Assembly (NCBI GenBank): GCA_004322365.1
Contig: SCTS01000006.1
Coordinates: 1-64,000 of the forward strand
Length of the DNA stretch: 64,000 nt
Source of the DNA: Patescibacteria group bacterium
GTDB taxonomy: Bacteria; Patescibacteria; Paceibacteria; UBA9973; UBA2103
Direction: 5' to 3'
The position numbers were made by a program, and so were the translations under genes. The notes under the pieces were generated by a model. That model had not been told where the DNA came from. It ran no database searches and saw only the letters and a program-made list of their open reading frames with translations. Positions 34,075 to 42,205 of the stretch are shown piece by piece. Within the stretch, counting starts at the first letter, position 1; each line of letters starts with the position of its first letter.

Positions 34075-34119
34075 TCCTGAAAGCTGAAAGCTGGAACCTG
34101 GAACCTGACACCTAGCTTT
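34075..34119. repeat. Dispersed short-word repeat, copy B (overlaps dnaX stop)
   Basis: Repeated AAGCTGAAAGCTGG and GGAACCTGGAACCTGACACC words. The dnaX stop codon TAG at 34112-34114 is part of it, so the repeat forms the present 3' end of dnaX. Similar words occur in the other listed copies. Confidence 0.65.
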
Positions 34120-35143
34120 GAGCCAGTTCCATTATCGCGAGCTCTAAAGGCAACTGCGGAACGGGAGAACGAGGAATTTCTATGGAAGCGAGGATGAACT
34201 TTCTGAGAGTTTCAGAATTTATTTTTGATTTTGTATCTTTAGCGAGAGCTTCCAAGAATGCTCGATCAGTATCAGCAAGATCGCTTGCGAGTTCTTTACC
34301 AAATTCAGGTGAGTAGCGAAGCATCAAAAGTACACGCAAGCGTTGAAGAAGAAGCATTGCAAACACATTCATGTCTGCATTCGCCTTCGTTGCCTCCCCT
34401 ATTGCCTGAAGTGCGCCATCAGATTTCCCTTCACTTAAATCCATAATAACTTTCTCCACGAGCTCAAGGCGAGGCGCCCCAGTAACAAGCACTGCTTCTT
34501 CGACGCTTACTTTCTTATCCGAAGAGGACGCAAGGATTTTTTGAAGTGTTCCGTGTGCATCTCGAAATGATCCATCAGCAAGAAGTGAAATTAATTCTGC
34601 CGCTGCAGGTTCCAAGCTGAAGCCTTCAGCTTTTGCCACCCTTGTTACCATTTCCACCAAAACTTTCTGTGTAGGTTTTTTAAAAGTAAATACTTGGCAA
34701 CGCGACTGAATAGTTTCAGGAACTTTTTCCAGCTCAGTAGTTGCGAGAATAAACACCACATGTGAAGGAGGCTCTTCAAGAATTTTCAAGAACGCATTGA
34801 AGGCACCTTTCGAGAGCATGTGCACTTCATCAATGATGTATACCTTCCGTGGTGACTCAAACGGCATCACAAACGCTTCTTCACGAAGCTGGCGAATATT
34901 ATCAACACCTGTGTTTGAAGCGGCATCCATTTCATAGATATCACGCTCGCTTGCACCAAGCTCACGAGCAAGAATTCGAGCAACAGAAGTCTTCCCTGTT
35001 CCTCGAGAACCTATAAACAAATATGCATGCGCAGGATGTTTTTCTTTAAGCGCTCCTTCAAGCACTTTAACCACATGATCTTGCCCCAAAACATCCTTGA
35101 ATGTTGTAGGTCGGTATTTCCTGTAGAGAGAAAGATCTGACAT
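34112..35143 (-). CDS. dnaX: DNA polymerase III gamma subunit (clamp loader ATPase), short form
   Basis: 343 residues from ATG 35143, where SLYRKYRPTTF aligns with the usual N-terminus. Walker A is FIGSRGTGKTSVARILA, Walker B YIIDEVHMLSKGAFNAFLKILEEPP, and sensor 1 ILATTELEKVPETIQSRCQ, followed by domain III helices. The zinc module (four Cys) normally between the Walker A helix and MDAASNTGVD is missing: LARELGASERDIYEMDAASN runs straight on. The tau-specific C-terminal domains are also missing. It loads the sliding clamp at replication forks. Confidence 0.95.
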   Translation of the reverse strand: MSDLSLYRKYRPTTFKDVLGQDHVVKVLEGALKEKHPAHAYLFIGSRGTGKTSVARILARELGASERDIYEMDAASNTGVDNIRQLREEAFVMPFESPRKVYIIDEVHMLSKGAFNAFLKILEEPPSHVVFILATTELEKVPETIQSRCQVFTFKKPTQKVLVEMVTRVAKAEGFSLEPAAAELISLLADGSFRDAHGTLQKILASSSDKKVSVEEAVLVTGAPRLELVEKVIMDLSEGKSDGALQAIGEATKANADMNVFAMLLLQRLRVLLMLRYSPEFGKELASDLADTDRAFLEALAKDTKSKINSETLRKFILASIEIPRSPVPQLPLELAIMELAQS

Positions 35144-35183
35144 TTGCCCAAAGTATAACAGAATACCCAGTTGGGTTTTCAAC

Positions 35184-35372
35184 TCAAATGTTTCCTCTAT
35201 TTCCCAGTCTCGCTAACTCAGCTTCTGCACCCTTCCAGCCCGCTTCATCCTTTTCTTTCAAGTTACCCCCAATTCTCCCGTTACGAAAAATGCCGTTCGG
35301 GCCAATAATAAAACGATAAAACACACCTCCGAGCTGTATATTTCTTGCTATCTCTTTTCCTGGCTCATTCAT
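35184..35372 (-). CDS. Small hypothetical protein upstream of dnaX
   Basis: 62 residues, no membrane segment. FYRFIIGPNGIFRNGRIGGNL and GWKGAEAELARLGNRG have a plausible amino acid composition. It ends 41 bases upstream of dnaX on the same strand, so it may be cotranscribed. No family recognised; coding status is likely but unproven. Confidence 0.5.
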   Translation of the reverse strand: MNEPGKEIARNIQLGGVFYRFIIGPNGIFRNGRIGGNLKEKDEAGWKGAEAELARLGNRGNI

Positions 35373-35468
35373 AGACGAATAATGGATTAATCAATACAAA
35401 AGGTCAAATTACCGTATTTTAATTACGACCCCACTTCCCTCTGCCTCTCACTCATTCTCACAACACAC

Positions 35469-35506
35469 ATATATACCCCTTATTCGCACTAATAAGGGGT
35501 ATATAT
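35469..35506. terminator. 16-base stem-loop downstream of zinc-ribbon gene 1
   Basis: Perfect arms 35469-35484 and 35491-35506 around a 6-base loop, with CCCCTTATT/AATAAGGGG at the tip. It lies 21 bases after the stop of the zinc-ribbon gene. There is no clean U-tract, so it is a terminator-like or RNA-stabilising hairpin. Confidence 0.65.
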
Positions 35507-35526
35507 TCAAAAAAGTTTTCCGTGAG

Positions 35527-35850
35527 TTATTGCGACTTAACAATTTTCTTGGCGACCGCTCCAACAAAAAGACGATACGCTGGCCGGTCCTCCTTTTTGT
35601 ATGTAATGAGTGCACCAAGAACTCTTTCACAGTGTTCACAAACTAACTGCTTCGCGGTTCGAGTAGATTCTGGAATCATCCTATCGGTATACAGACGCTT
35701 CAACATTCCCGGTCCATCTTTTTGATAGAGACAAATCACAGCCTTGCAACCCTCACACGAAAGCTCTAGCAAGCGTGAATACCCACCTCTCGTACGCCGA
35801 TAGGCATCCTTTTTGAATACAATCGATTTCTTTACACTTTTTCTTTTCAT
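35527..35850 (-). CDS. Zinc-ribbon protein, paralogue 1
   Basis: 107 residues from ATG 35850. Two Cys pairs, LSCEGCKAV and LVCEHCERV, about 40 residues apart can bind one zinc. The segment CLYQKDGPGMLKRLYTDR and the C-terminal DRPAYRLFVGAVAKK are shared with the protein at 37977-38312 (VYQKDGSGSLFRCYLNR, DRLAYRLIRGRFSKK), so the two are paralogues. The N-terminus is very basic. Nucleic-acid binding is a reasonable guess. The pair brackets three nucleotide-metabolism genes. Confidence 0.8.
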   Translation of the reverse strand: MKRKSVKKSIVFKKDAYRRTRGGYSRLLELSCEGCKAVICLYQKDGPGMLKRLYTDRMIPESTRTAKQLVCEHCERVLGALITYKKEDRPAYRLFVGAVAKKIVKSQ

Positions 35851-35874
35851 ACTGTATATCCAAGGTACCACGCA

Positions 35875-36432
35875 CTATTCCTTTGACTCTTTCGTTAGAC
35901 TCTCCAAGTACCCCCTATAGATTGTTTCCGCGACTTCCTTAGTGTGCCCCTCATGATTAACGACAGAAAGTTCAAATGTCTCCTTACTCTCGCCCATTCT
36001 TTCTATCTCCTCTTCACTCTCCCTCATTCTCTCTGGTCTACTCTTCAAGCGTTCCCGTAATATTTCTAGAGAAGGTGGGTATACATACACTATATAGAGT
36101 TGACCGGGAAATATTTTTTTTACTACATCAAGTCGAGAAATAGGAAAATCAAGAACAGGAAAATTACCAGAATCAAAAGCATCTACTATAGGTTCATATG
36201 GTGTACCGTAGCTAATCCCATACAATTCATTAACTATAACGAATTTACCTGCATCTTCTAATTCTTTAAAAGTCTCCTTGTCCACACTTACCTTCTCATC
36301 CTCTCCTTCCCGCAACGGGCGAGTCATAAAAGGAGAAATGTATACGAAGCGAGGGTCTAATTTTTTCAATTCATTTATTATGGTGCTTTTCCCAACCCCC
36401 GATGCACCAAGTAGAAGCAAGAATTTACTCAT
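35875..36432 (-). CDS. Guanylate kinase-like P-loop kinase
   Basis: 185 residues from ATG 36432 (8-base overlap with pyrF). Walker A is LLLLGASGVGKSTIINEL. The GMP-site region reads ISPFMTRPLREGEDEK, where canonical Gmk has SATTRPPRPGE, and YGISYGTPYEPI follows as in Gmk. The lid is ERLKSRPERMRESEEEIERM. It may phosphorylate GMP or a related monophosphate. The divergent substrate region and odd company (OMP decarboxylase, GTP cyclohydrolase II-like) make the exact substrate uncertain. Confidence 0.8.
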   Translation of the reverse strand: MSKFLLLLGASGVGKSTIINELKKLDPRFVYISPFMTRPLREGEDEKVSVDKETFKELEDAGKFVIVNELYGISYGTPYEPIVDAFDSGNFPVLDFPISRLDVVKKIFPGQLYIVYVYPPSLEILRERLKSRPERMRESEEEIERMGESKETFELSVVNHEGHTKEVAETIYRGYLESLTKESKE

Positions 36433-37264
36433 TTCGAAATTTATTAACCTCATCTTTCATTCGATTCAATTCAACAGCAACATTATCGCGCCAATTTTTA
36501 TCTTCTGTGCTATACGGATACAGAATTTTTCGAGATGAATTAATGAATACACCTCTTTTTTTACTGTCTAAAAAATCAGTAATGTTCGTTGCATCCCCAC
36601 CCTGTGCGCCGTATCCAGCTAACAAAATAGGTATATCGTCCGGGATACTAGAGCGTGGGCTTGTAGAATACTCCGCAAGCGAAGAAAGCACCGGGATAAG
36701 ATTCTGAGCAGTATTCCATTCATTCACAGTTAAATCGAGTACATGTTCCCACATTTTTCTCCCGTCGAGCGCTGGTAAATCTTGAACGGAACTATCATTA
36801 CTTGTCTTTACAAGAACAATGCCTGCTTTCTCGGGCCGATTTCTCACAATGTTTAAAACGTCTTCTCCCATATATGGGTTCAAGACAACTCCGTCAGCAT
36901 CCAACTCATCAAAAATAAGTGACCCGTATGCTTCCATCGTATTATCAATGTCGCCAATTTTACAATCTACAAAAACAGGTATGTCAGAATACTTTAGGTG
37001 TATATATTGAATAATATTTTTTAAAAGTGAGTGCCCCTGTGGATACAAATCAAAAAATGCTTTCTGAATTTTATACGAGCACACACCTTCGCCTGTAATG
37101 TCGACAATGGTTGTCAAAAAACTATAGATTTTCTCTTCGCGATTTTCGATAGCAGAATCACGTGTGTATTCCTCTGGCATTTTTGACCAATCAGGGTCAA
37201 GACCTACACAAATAAGCGAATCGTTCTTCACCATTGCTCTGTCAAGCTTTTCAAGAGTACTCAT
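36425..37264 (-). CDS. pyrF: Orotidine 5'-phosphate decarboxylase
   Basis: 279 residues, the longer OMPDC subtype. It converts OMP to UMP, the last step of de novo UMP synthesis. The catalytic Lys-Asp network is in VFVDCKIGDIDNTM, the N-terminal site in LICVGLDPDWSKMP, with YKIQKAFFDLYP and the phosphate-binding LLAGYGAQGGD. It overlaps the GTP cyclohydrolase-like gene by 4 bases and the kinase gene by 8, so the three are translationally coupled. The other pyr genes are in the next cluster. Confidence 0.93.
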   Translation of the reverse strand: MSTLEKLDRAMVKNDSLICVGLDPDWSKMPEEYTRDSAIENREEKIYSFLTTIVDITGEGVCSYKIQKAFFDLYPQGHSLLKNIIQYIHLKYSDIPVFVDCKIGDIDNTMEAYGSLIFDELDADGVVLNPYMGEDVLNIVRNRPEKAGIVLVKTSNDSSVQDLPALDGRKMWEHVLDLTVNEWNTAQNLIPVLSSLAEYSTSPRSSIPDDIPILLAGYGAQGGDATNITDFLDSKKRGVFINSSRKILYPYSTEDKNWRDNVAVELNRMKDEVNKFRNE

Positions 37265-37980
37265 ACAAGATTGAGATGTCCTAATTTGTCTTGCTTGGCA
37301 CGCAAATGTGGCTCCGTAAGCTCGGTAGGCTGAATAACCACTGGCATTACCTCATGAATCGTATAACCGTTCTCAGCAAAAACTTGCATTTTCTTTGGGT
37401 TATTTGTAGCCAACTCAATCTTCGTTGATGTTGGTATATTGAAAAATTTCAAAATTGCAATTACACCACGGTAACTTCTAACATCTATTTCGCCATGAGT
37501 TAAAGAATGTGCGGCATCAACGGTATCTAAGCCGAGATCGTGCTGCAGTAATAATGTAGCAAGTTTAAATGCCAAACCTTTACCGCGTCCATCTTGCTGA
37601 GGTATGTGTACAATCATACCCTCTCCCTTTGCCTGTATATCTTCCATTGTTTTGTGAAGCTGATCTTTGCAGTCACATGTTCTATCCCCAAAAACCTGAC
37701 CAGTCTCACAGCCGGAGTCTATACGAATCGTTAATAAGTCTCTATTTCTAAAAACAGGAGAAAGAGATTGATCTAATTCTGCATTAATAAGCACAGAATA
37801 TTTCTGCCACTTATCACTTACTCTAAATAAAAACTGATGAAACATACCCTCCTCAGGCTTAATTATGCCCACCCCCTCTCTTTTGACTGTAATGTTGTGC
37901 ACTTTACCAGCCTCAGTAACAGACACACGCCTCTTGATTGGGCGCATGCTTAATTTTGCTCTTTCAAGTGATTCACTCAT
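37261..37980 (-). CDS. ribA: GTP cyclohydrolase II family protein (RibA-like)
   Basis: 239 residues from ATG 37980, overlapping the upstream stop (ATGA). Zinc ligands are present with correct spacing: GCETGQVFGDRTCDCKDQL (Cys, 11 residues on Cys, x, Cys). PQQDGRGKGLAFKLATLLLQ, DTVDAAHSL, ATNNPKKMQVF and the final KQDKLGHL all match RibA. The enzyme opens GTP to a diaminopyrimidine, the first step to riboflavin, but no other rib gene is in the window. Its coupling with pyrF and a GMP kinase-like gene suggests either salvage organisation or a non-riboflavin use. Confidence 0.88.
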   Translation of the reverse strand: MSESLERAKLSMRPIKRRVSVTEAGKVHNITVKREGVGIIKPEEGMFHQFLFRVSDKWQKYSVLINAELDQSLSPVFRNRDLLTIRIDSGCETGQVFGDRTCDCKDQLHKTMEDIQAKGEGMIVHIPQQDGRGKGLAFKLATLLLQHDLGLDTVDAAHSLTHGEIDVRSYRGVIAILKFFNIPTSTKIELATNNPKKMQVFAENGYTIHEVMPVVIQPTELTEPHLRAKQDKLGHLNLV

Positions 37981-38312
37981 GATATATGGTTCTTTTTTGA
38001 AAATCGTCCTCGAATAAGGCGATATGCCAATCTGTCGTCTATATGTCGCATAGGTAGCCCAATAATGGAATCGCAAGAAATACAAGAAAAATTTGGCATA
38101 TCTCGCTGGTCGACTATATCAGCGTCATATTGAAGGTTGGCATATGTATCGGGCCAAAAAATACGATTTAAGTAGCAACGGAACAAACTACCGCTACCGT
38201 CTTTTTGATAAACAAGCGTCTTTTCTTGACATGCAGTGCAAGACAATTCAATAAATTTTCCAAAACCCTCCCTAGCTCTGAAATACTTATCTTTTTTTAA
38301 TTCGAAGCTCAT
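37977..38312 (-). CDS. Zinc-ribbon protein, paralogue 2
   Basis: 111 residues from ATG 38312; the frame continues upstream across antisense pyrC and that part is not real. Cys pairs LSCTACQEK and FSCISCDSI match those of paralogue 1, as do VYQKDGSGSLFRCYLNRIF and DDRLAYRLIRGRFSKK. Its stop overlaps the RibA-like start. It is divergent from pyrC with a 130-base gap holding promoters for both. Confidence 0.8.
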   Translation of the reverse strand: MSFELKKDKYFRAREGFGKFIELSCTACQEKTLVYQKDGSGSLFRCYLNRIFWPDTYANLQYDADIVDQRDMPNFSCISCDSIIGLPMRHIDDRLAYRLIRGRFSKKNHIS

Positions 38313-38442
38313 TTTGTTTGAATGTAATATTCTGCTCTTTTTTTGAATACTGTCAAGTCTCACCAATTCCACACTATCTTGGCGCTTTAATAACGATTCG
38401 TTTAAACAGAGCAAGATGGGAGGTGATGGTAGAATATCTGGA

Positions 38443-39513
38443 ATGGATTCAATAACCATCCGCAAACCCGACGATTGGCATGTGCACCTCCGAGACGGTG
38501 CAATGCTTGAAGCCGTTCTGCCATTTACTGCTCGTACCTTTGGACGAGCCATTGTAATGCCAAACCTCTCACCAAACCCCGTCACCACAACTCTTGAGCT
38601 ACAAGCATACAGAGAACGAATTGCTGAAGTAATTAAAGCGTATCCAAAATTCACACCTTTGATGACCTACTACCTCACCGATAATTCTTCGGCGGAAGAA
38701 ATCGCAAGCGGTTTTACGAATGGCATCGCTTCAGCAGTAAAGGCGTACCCAGCCGGTGCAACTACCAACTCAGCGCAAGGCGTTACCGACATTCGAAAAG
38801 TATATGAGGTACTTGAAGCCATGCAAAAAATTGGCATGCCCATTCTTATGCATGGAGAGACACTAAAAGATGAGAATGGAAATATTATTGACCCATTTGA
38901 TCGTGAGAAGGTATTTCTCGACACCACCCTTCCCACAATTCTCAAAAATTTTCCAGAATTGAAAATAGTTTTAGAGCACGCAACCACAAAAGATGCCGTG
39001 GACTTTGTACGAAATGAAAACAGTAACCGCCTTGGCTCAACAGTGACCATCCACCACCTCATGGAAAACAAAGCGGATGTAGAGCATAGCGAGGAACCTG
39101 CATACCTTCACTGTATGCCAGTTATAAAAAACGAAGCGAACCAAAAGGCACTTCGGGAAGCCGTAACATCGGGTGATTCACACTTCTTCCTCGGTACTGA
39201 CTCAGCGCCACATCCAGTGTCTTCAAAAGAAAAAACTCCACCAGCGGCCGGTATCTTTACTGTTCCTTCAGCAATAGAGCTCTATACACAAGTGTTTGAA
39301 GAGATGGGAAAACTTGAAAACTTAGAAACATTTGCATCACTCAACGGCGCACAGTTTTATGGCCTTCCACCGAACGAAGAAACCATCACTCTTACTAAAA
39401 ACCCTTGGACTATTGATTCACTGGTACACGTTTCAAACGGCGAAACCATTCGCCCTTTTGGCTACACCGAAGACCCAACGAAGCGCCTTCAAATCCAATG
39501 GAAGATTTCCTAA
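38443..39513 (+). CDS. pyrC: Dihydroorotase
   Basis: 356 residues. It cyclises carbamoyl aspartate to dihydroorotate. The metal-binding HxH is in KPDDWHVHLRDGAML, the carboxylated Lys region is SAVKAYPAGATTNS, further His ligands are in LMHGET and VLEHATTKDAV, and the catalytic Asp is in FLGTDSAPH. This is the class II (E. coli PyrC) type. ATG 38443 aligns with that family; ATG 38416 would add nine residues without similarity. It is the only + strand gene of the pyr cluster. Confidence 0.95.
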   Translation: MDSITIRKPDDWHVHLRDGAMLEAVLPFTARTFGRAIVMPNLSPNPVTTTLELQAYRERIAEVIKAYPKFTPLMTYYLTDNSSAEEIASGFTNGIASAVKAYPAGATTNSAQGVTDIRKVYEVLEAMQKIGMPILMHGETLKDENGNIIDPFDREKVFLDTTLPTILKNFPELKIVLEHATTKDAVDFVRNENSNRLGSTVTIHHLMENKADVEHSEEPAYLHCMPVIKNEANQKALREAVTSGDSHFFLGTDSAPHPVSSKEKTPPAAGIFTVPSAIELYTQVFEEMGKLENLETFASLNGAQFYGLPPNEETITLTKNPWTIDSLVHVSNGETIRPFGYTEDPTKRLQIQWKIS

Positions 39514-39517
39514 GCGC

Positions 39518-40417
39518 TTAACCAAGCAACAATTTCAAAAGTGCCATGCGCACAAGAACACCGTACTCTGCTTGCTTGAAATAGACTGCGTGCGGTGAGT
39601 CATCAACTTCAGGAGTTATCTCACCTGCCCGTGGAAGTGGATGAATGAGTATAGAGCCTTCTTTCATCTGATCAACCAATGCGCGATCAATAACATACTT
39701 ACCGCGAAGCTTTTCATACTGATCGTGATCGGGAATCCACTCTTCCGCAATACGTGTTTGATAGACAACATCGGCCTCGCGCATTGCTCCTACTAAATCA
39801 TCTGTTTCAGTAAACTGAACACCTCTCTCTTTCAAATACTCTTTCACATCGTCTTTCATAGCAAGCTCGGGGCCAGACACGAATGTCATTTTTACATTGT
39901 TGTATTTGGCGAGAAGATATGCGAGCGAACGAGCGGCACGATAATACGCGAGATTGCCGACGAATGCGATGTGAAAATCATCAGTGCGACCTATCTCACG
40001 AAAAATAGTATACAAATCAAGAAAGGCCTGTGTTGGATGCTGACCGATACCATCTCCACCATTAATGACGGAGACTTCCGAAACAGCACCAGCCCTCGCG
40101 AGCATTCCCACTTCTGGATGACGAAGAACAATCACATCGGCGTAGTTGTCTACGATACGAACAGTGTCTTCAATAGTCTCCCCTTTGGTTGAAGAGGACG
40201 ACTCACTTGCATTCTCCATTGAAATAACATGACCGCCGAGCCGATACATTGCTGATTCAAAACTTAAACGAGTGCGGGTGGATGGCGCAAAAAATAACGA
40301 CGCCATTATCTTTCCATCAAGATCCTTTGTGCGCCTCCCTTCAAGAGAAGTCGCAACCTGAAAAAGATTATTTAGTGCTTCGCGATCAAACTGCTGAGTT
40401 TCGAGTATATGTTGCAT
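39518..40417 (-). CDS. pyrB: Aspartate carbamoyltransferase catalytic subunit
   Basis: 299 residues. Carbamoyl phosphate binding SFFAPSTRTRLSFES-type motif (FFAPSTRTRLSFESAM), the Lys-bearing loop ASESSSSTKGETIEDT, GGDGIGQHPTQAFLDLYT and the aspartate-side VYQTRIAEEW and IHPLPRAGEI are all present. It forms carbamoyl aspartate. No regulatory subunit gene (pyrI) is next to it. It is the last gene of the - strand car-pyr run and is convergent with pyrC, 4 bases apart. Confidence 0.96.
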   Translation of the reverse strand: MQHILETQQFDREALNNLFQVATSLEGRRTKDLDGKIMASLFFAPSTRTRLSFESAMYRLGGHVISMENASESSSSTKGETIEDTVRIVDNYADVIVLRHPEVGMLARAGAVSEVSVINGGDGIGQHPTQAFLDLYTIFREIGRTDDFHIAFVGNLAYYRAARSLAYLLAKYNNVKMTFVSGPELAMKDDVKEYLKERGVQFTETDDLVGAMREADVVYQTRIAEEWIPDHDQYEKLRGKYVIDRALVDQMKEGSILIHPLPRAGEITPEVDDSPHAVYFKQAEYGVLVRMALLKLLLG

Positions 40418-40420
40418 AAA

Positions 40421-40474
40421 CTAGGTGTTAGGGGTTAGCGTTTAGGCGATGCTTCATCGGATCCGTAGGGATCA
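40421..40474. repeat. Dispersed repeat, copy C (34-base core at 40441-40474)
   Basis: The core is the inverted counterpart of 47603-47636 with 33 of 34 bases identical, including GGATCCGATGAAGCATCG. The flank (TAGGTGTTAGGGGTTAGCG) is of the same short-word type as other copies. It lies between pyrD and pyrB. Confidence 0.85.
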
Positions 40475-40488
40475 CTTAGAAATAAAAA

Positions 40489-41565
40489 CTACGAGGTTTC
40501 GGGAAACTTAATCTCTTTTGCTAAGTTTGTATTCCACATGGCGCCAGTTGCACTCATGACAATGTCAGCTCCAGCGTGCAAGTACTCAGCATAGTCAGCG
40601 GGGGTAGTCACACCACCAACGCCGCAAATTTTAAATGTACCCCCACTAGAATCTCGAGCACTTTTCAGGCGCTGCACCATCTCGAGCCCTGCCCATTTGA
40701 TGGATGCGCCACATACACCTGAGCGTGAACGATTTGGCCCTGGGAGTGCCTGCTCGCCTTTTTCATCTACAATAGTTGCCTGCACTGTGTTGATAGCGGA
40801 AACACCGTTTGCATATTTTTCAGCAATTTCAGCGAGACGCACAACGTCTTCATTGTTTTTGTAATAGCCAACTTTGAGCATCAGCGGTGTTGAACCAATG
40901 ACGGCACGCAATCCTTCACAGACTTTTTCCGTAACATCCAAGTTGTAGCAAACCAAGCCTTCGTTGCCGATGTTAGGACATGAAAGATTCACTTCCAAAA
41001 CTTTTGCTCCTGTCTTCGCCGCAAGAGATCCTGCAAGAACATAGTCATCAATAAATTCATTTTGGCTTTGATCTGCTTTCACGGTACCCATAAAACTAAG
41101 TACAGCGAGCTGACCTTTTTTCTCATAGACAATAGCTTTCTTAAAATCATCCTGCCACACAGGTGTTTCTTTTGAGGGGACGCCAAATGAGTTGGTGATG
41201 GAAATAGGCTCAGTGTAATTAACATCTGCCACCAAGGCTTCTGCTTGCGCACGCTCTAGCGTGAGGTGTTCCCCCGGATGTACCGCAAGTACATTAGGAA
41301 ATGGATGGCACGGGTAAGCGCCACTTCGTATTGTTTTATAAACTGCGATATCAAAACCAGTATCAAACGCACCCTTCATGAATGCGCTATTTAAAAGTGG
41401 GCCAGCAGGAATACCGAATGGTGTGTAGACTTTATACCCAAAAACATCATGCATTGGCTCGCCTTTCTCTTCATAAGCTGGAGCGTTTTTAAATCCTCCA
41501 AACGGACCATCTGTATAGTTTTCTTCGTATGACTTCGTGGGATCATAAAAGCTCGTAGTGGTCAT
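40489..41565 (-). CDS. pyrD: Dihydroorotate dehydrogenase (class 1-type)
   Basis: 358 residues from ATG 41565, one base after the pyrE stop. FMN-binding beta/alpha barrel with TPFGIPAGPLLNSAFMKGAFDTGFD, the substrate loop VNLSCPNIGNEGLVC carrying the class 1 catalytic Cys, LMLKVGYYKN, INTVQATIV and CGVGGVTTPADYAEYLHAGAD. The Cys (Ser in class 2) suggests a soluble enzyme using fumarate, NAD or another acceptor. The protein is longer than usual class 1 enzymes because of the N-terminal 45 residues. Confidence 0.92.
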   Translation of the reverse strand: MTTTSFYDPTKSYEENYTDGPFGGFKNAPAYEEKGEPMHDVFGYKVYTPFGIPAGPLLNSAFMKGAFDTGFDIAVYKTIRSGAYPCHPFPNVLAVHPGEHLTLERAQAEALVADVNYTEPISITNSFGVPSKETPVWQDDFKKAIVYEKKGQLAVLSFMGTVKADQSQNEFIDDYVLAGSLAAKTGAKVLEVNLSCPNIGNEGLVCYNLDVTEKVCEGLRAVIGSTPLMLKVGYYKNNEDVVRLAEIAEKYANGVSAINTVQATIVDEKGEQALPGPNRSRSGVCGASIKWAGLEMVQRLKSARDSSGGTFKICGVGGVTTPADYAEYLHAGADIVMSATGAMWNTNLAKEIKFPETS

Positions 41566-41566
41566 A

Positions 41567-42193
41567 TTATTGAGTGTACTCTTTAAGGTATTTCGCACCG
41601 TGACCAAGTTCAGTATTGATAGGAATTTTTTTCAACCATTCTGGAACCTCGTTTTCCGCATACGCATCAAGGGGCATAAGTGAGAGAGAGTGGAATGGAA
41701 CCCCAAGCAATTCTTGAATCAGTGTATCGGTTGAATTTCTGTTTATGAGTGCAACTGCCCCCACCACCTCACCACCTACTGCCTGCACCGCCTGAACAAC
41801 CCCGTTGATTGATTTTCCAGTGTTGACGACATCTTCAATCACCACAACCCTCTTTCCTTTAACCACTGCGTCGTACCCGCGCTTTGTAATAGACTGAATT
41901 CCATCAATTGATTCTGTGTAGGCACTCAAAACCTCTCTTCCTAAAAGCGCACTCATATGAAATGCCATCCACTGCGAGAGTGCTATGCCGCCAGTTGCAG
42001 GAGCTACGATGACATCGGGATTCCAATCAACGACCTTCTTTGCAAGTACTTCACACAGGCGTGAGGTAAGAGCAACGTGGATAAGAATTTTATTTTTATT
42101 TATGTATACAGACAAATGCTTTCCTGACGTACCGATAAAATGGCCTTCAGTGATAGCTCCCGCCTCTTTTAGTATGTGAGTAATGTCGTCCAT
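41567..42193 (-). CDS. pyrE: Orotate phosphoribosyltransferase
   Basis: 208 residues. The PRPP-binding motif VVVIEDVVNTGKSINGVVQ is clear, and GHFIGTSGKHLSVYINKNK and VIVAPATGGIALSQWMAF match the orotate and PRPP loop regions. ATG 42193 is chosen over ATG 42205 because GGTGAGG sits about 5 bases upstream, one of the few good Shine-Dalgarno sites in the window. It joins PRPP and orotate to give OMP. It follows carB closely. Confidence 0.94.
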   Translation of the reverse strand: MDDITHILKEAGAITEGHFIGTSGKHLSVYINKNKILIHVALTSRLCEVLAKKVVDWNPDVIVAPATGGIALSQWMAFHMSALLGREVLSAYTESIDGIQSITKRGYDAVVKGKRVVVIEDVVNTGKSINGVVQAVQAVGGEVVGAVALINRNSTDTLIQELLGVPFHSLSLMPLDAYAENEVPEWLKKIPINTELGHGAKYLKEYTQ

Positions 42194-42205
42194 ATTCCTC
42201 ACCAT

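Noticed and set aside
37977..38654. A 225-residue version of zinc-ribbon paralogue 2
   Set aside because: The first 114 codons are antisense to pyrC; similarity with the paralogue starts at the ATG at 38312.
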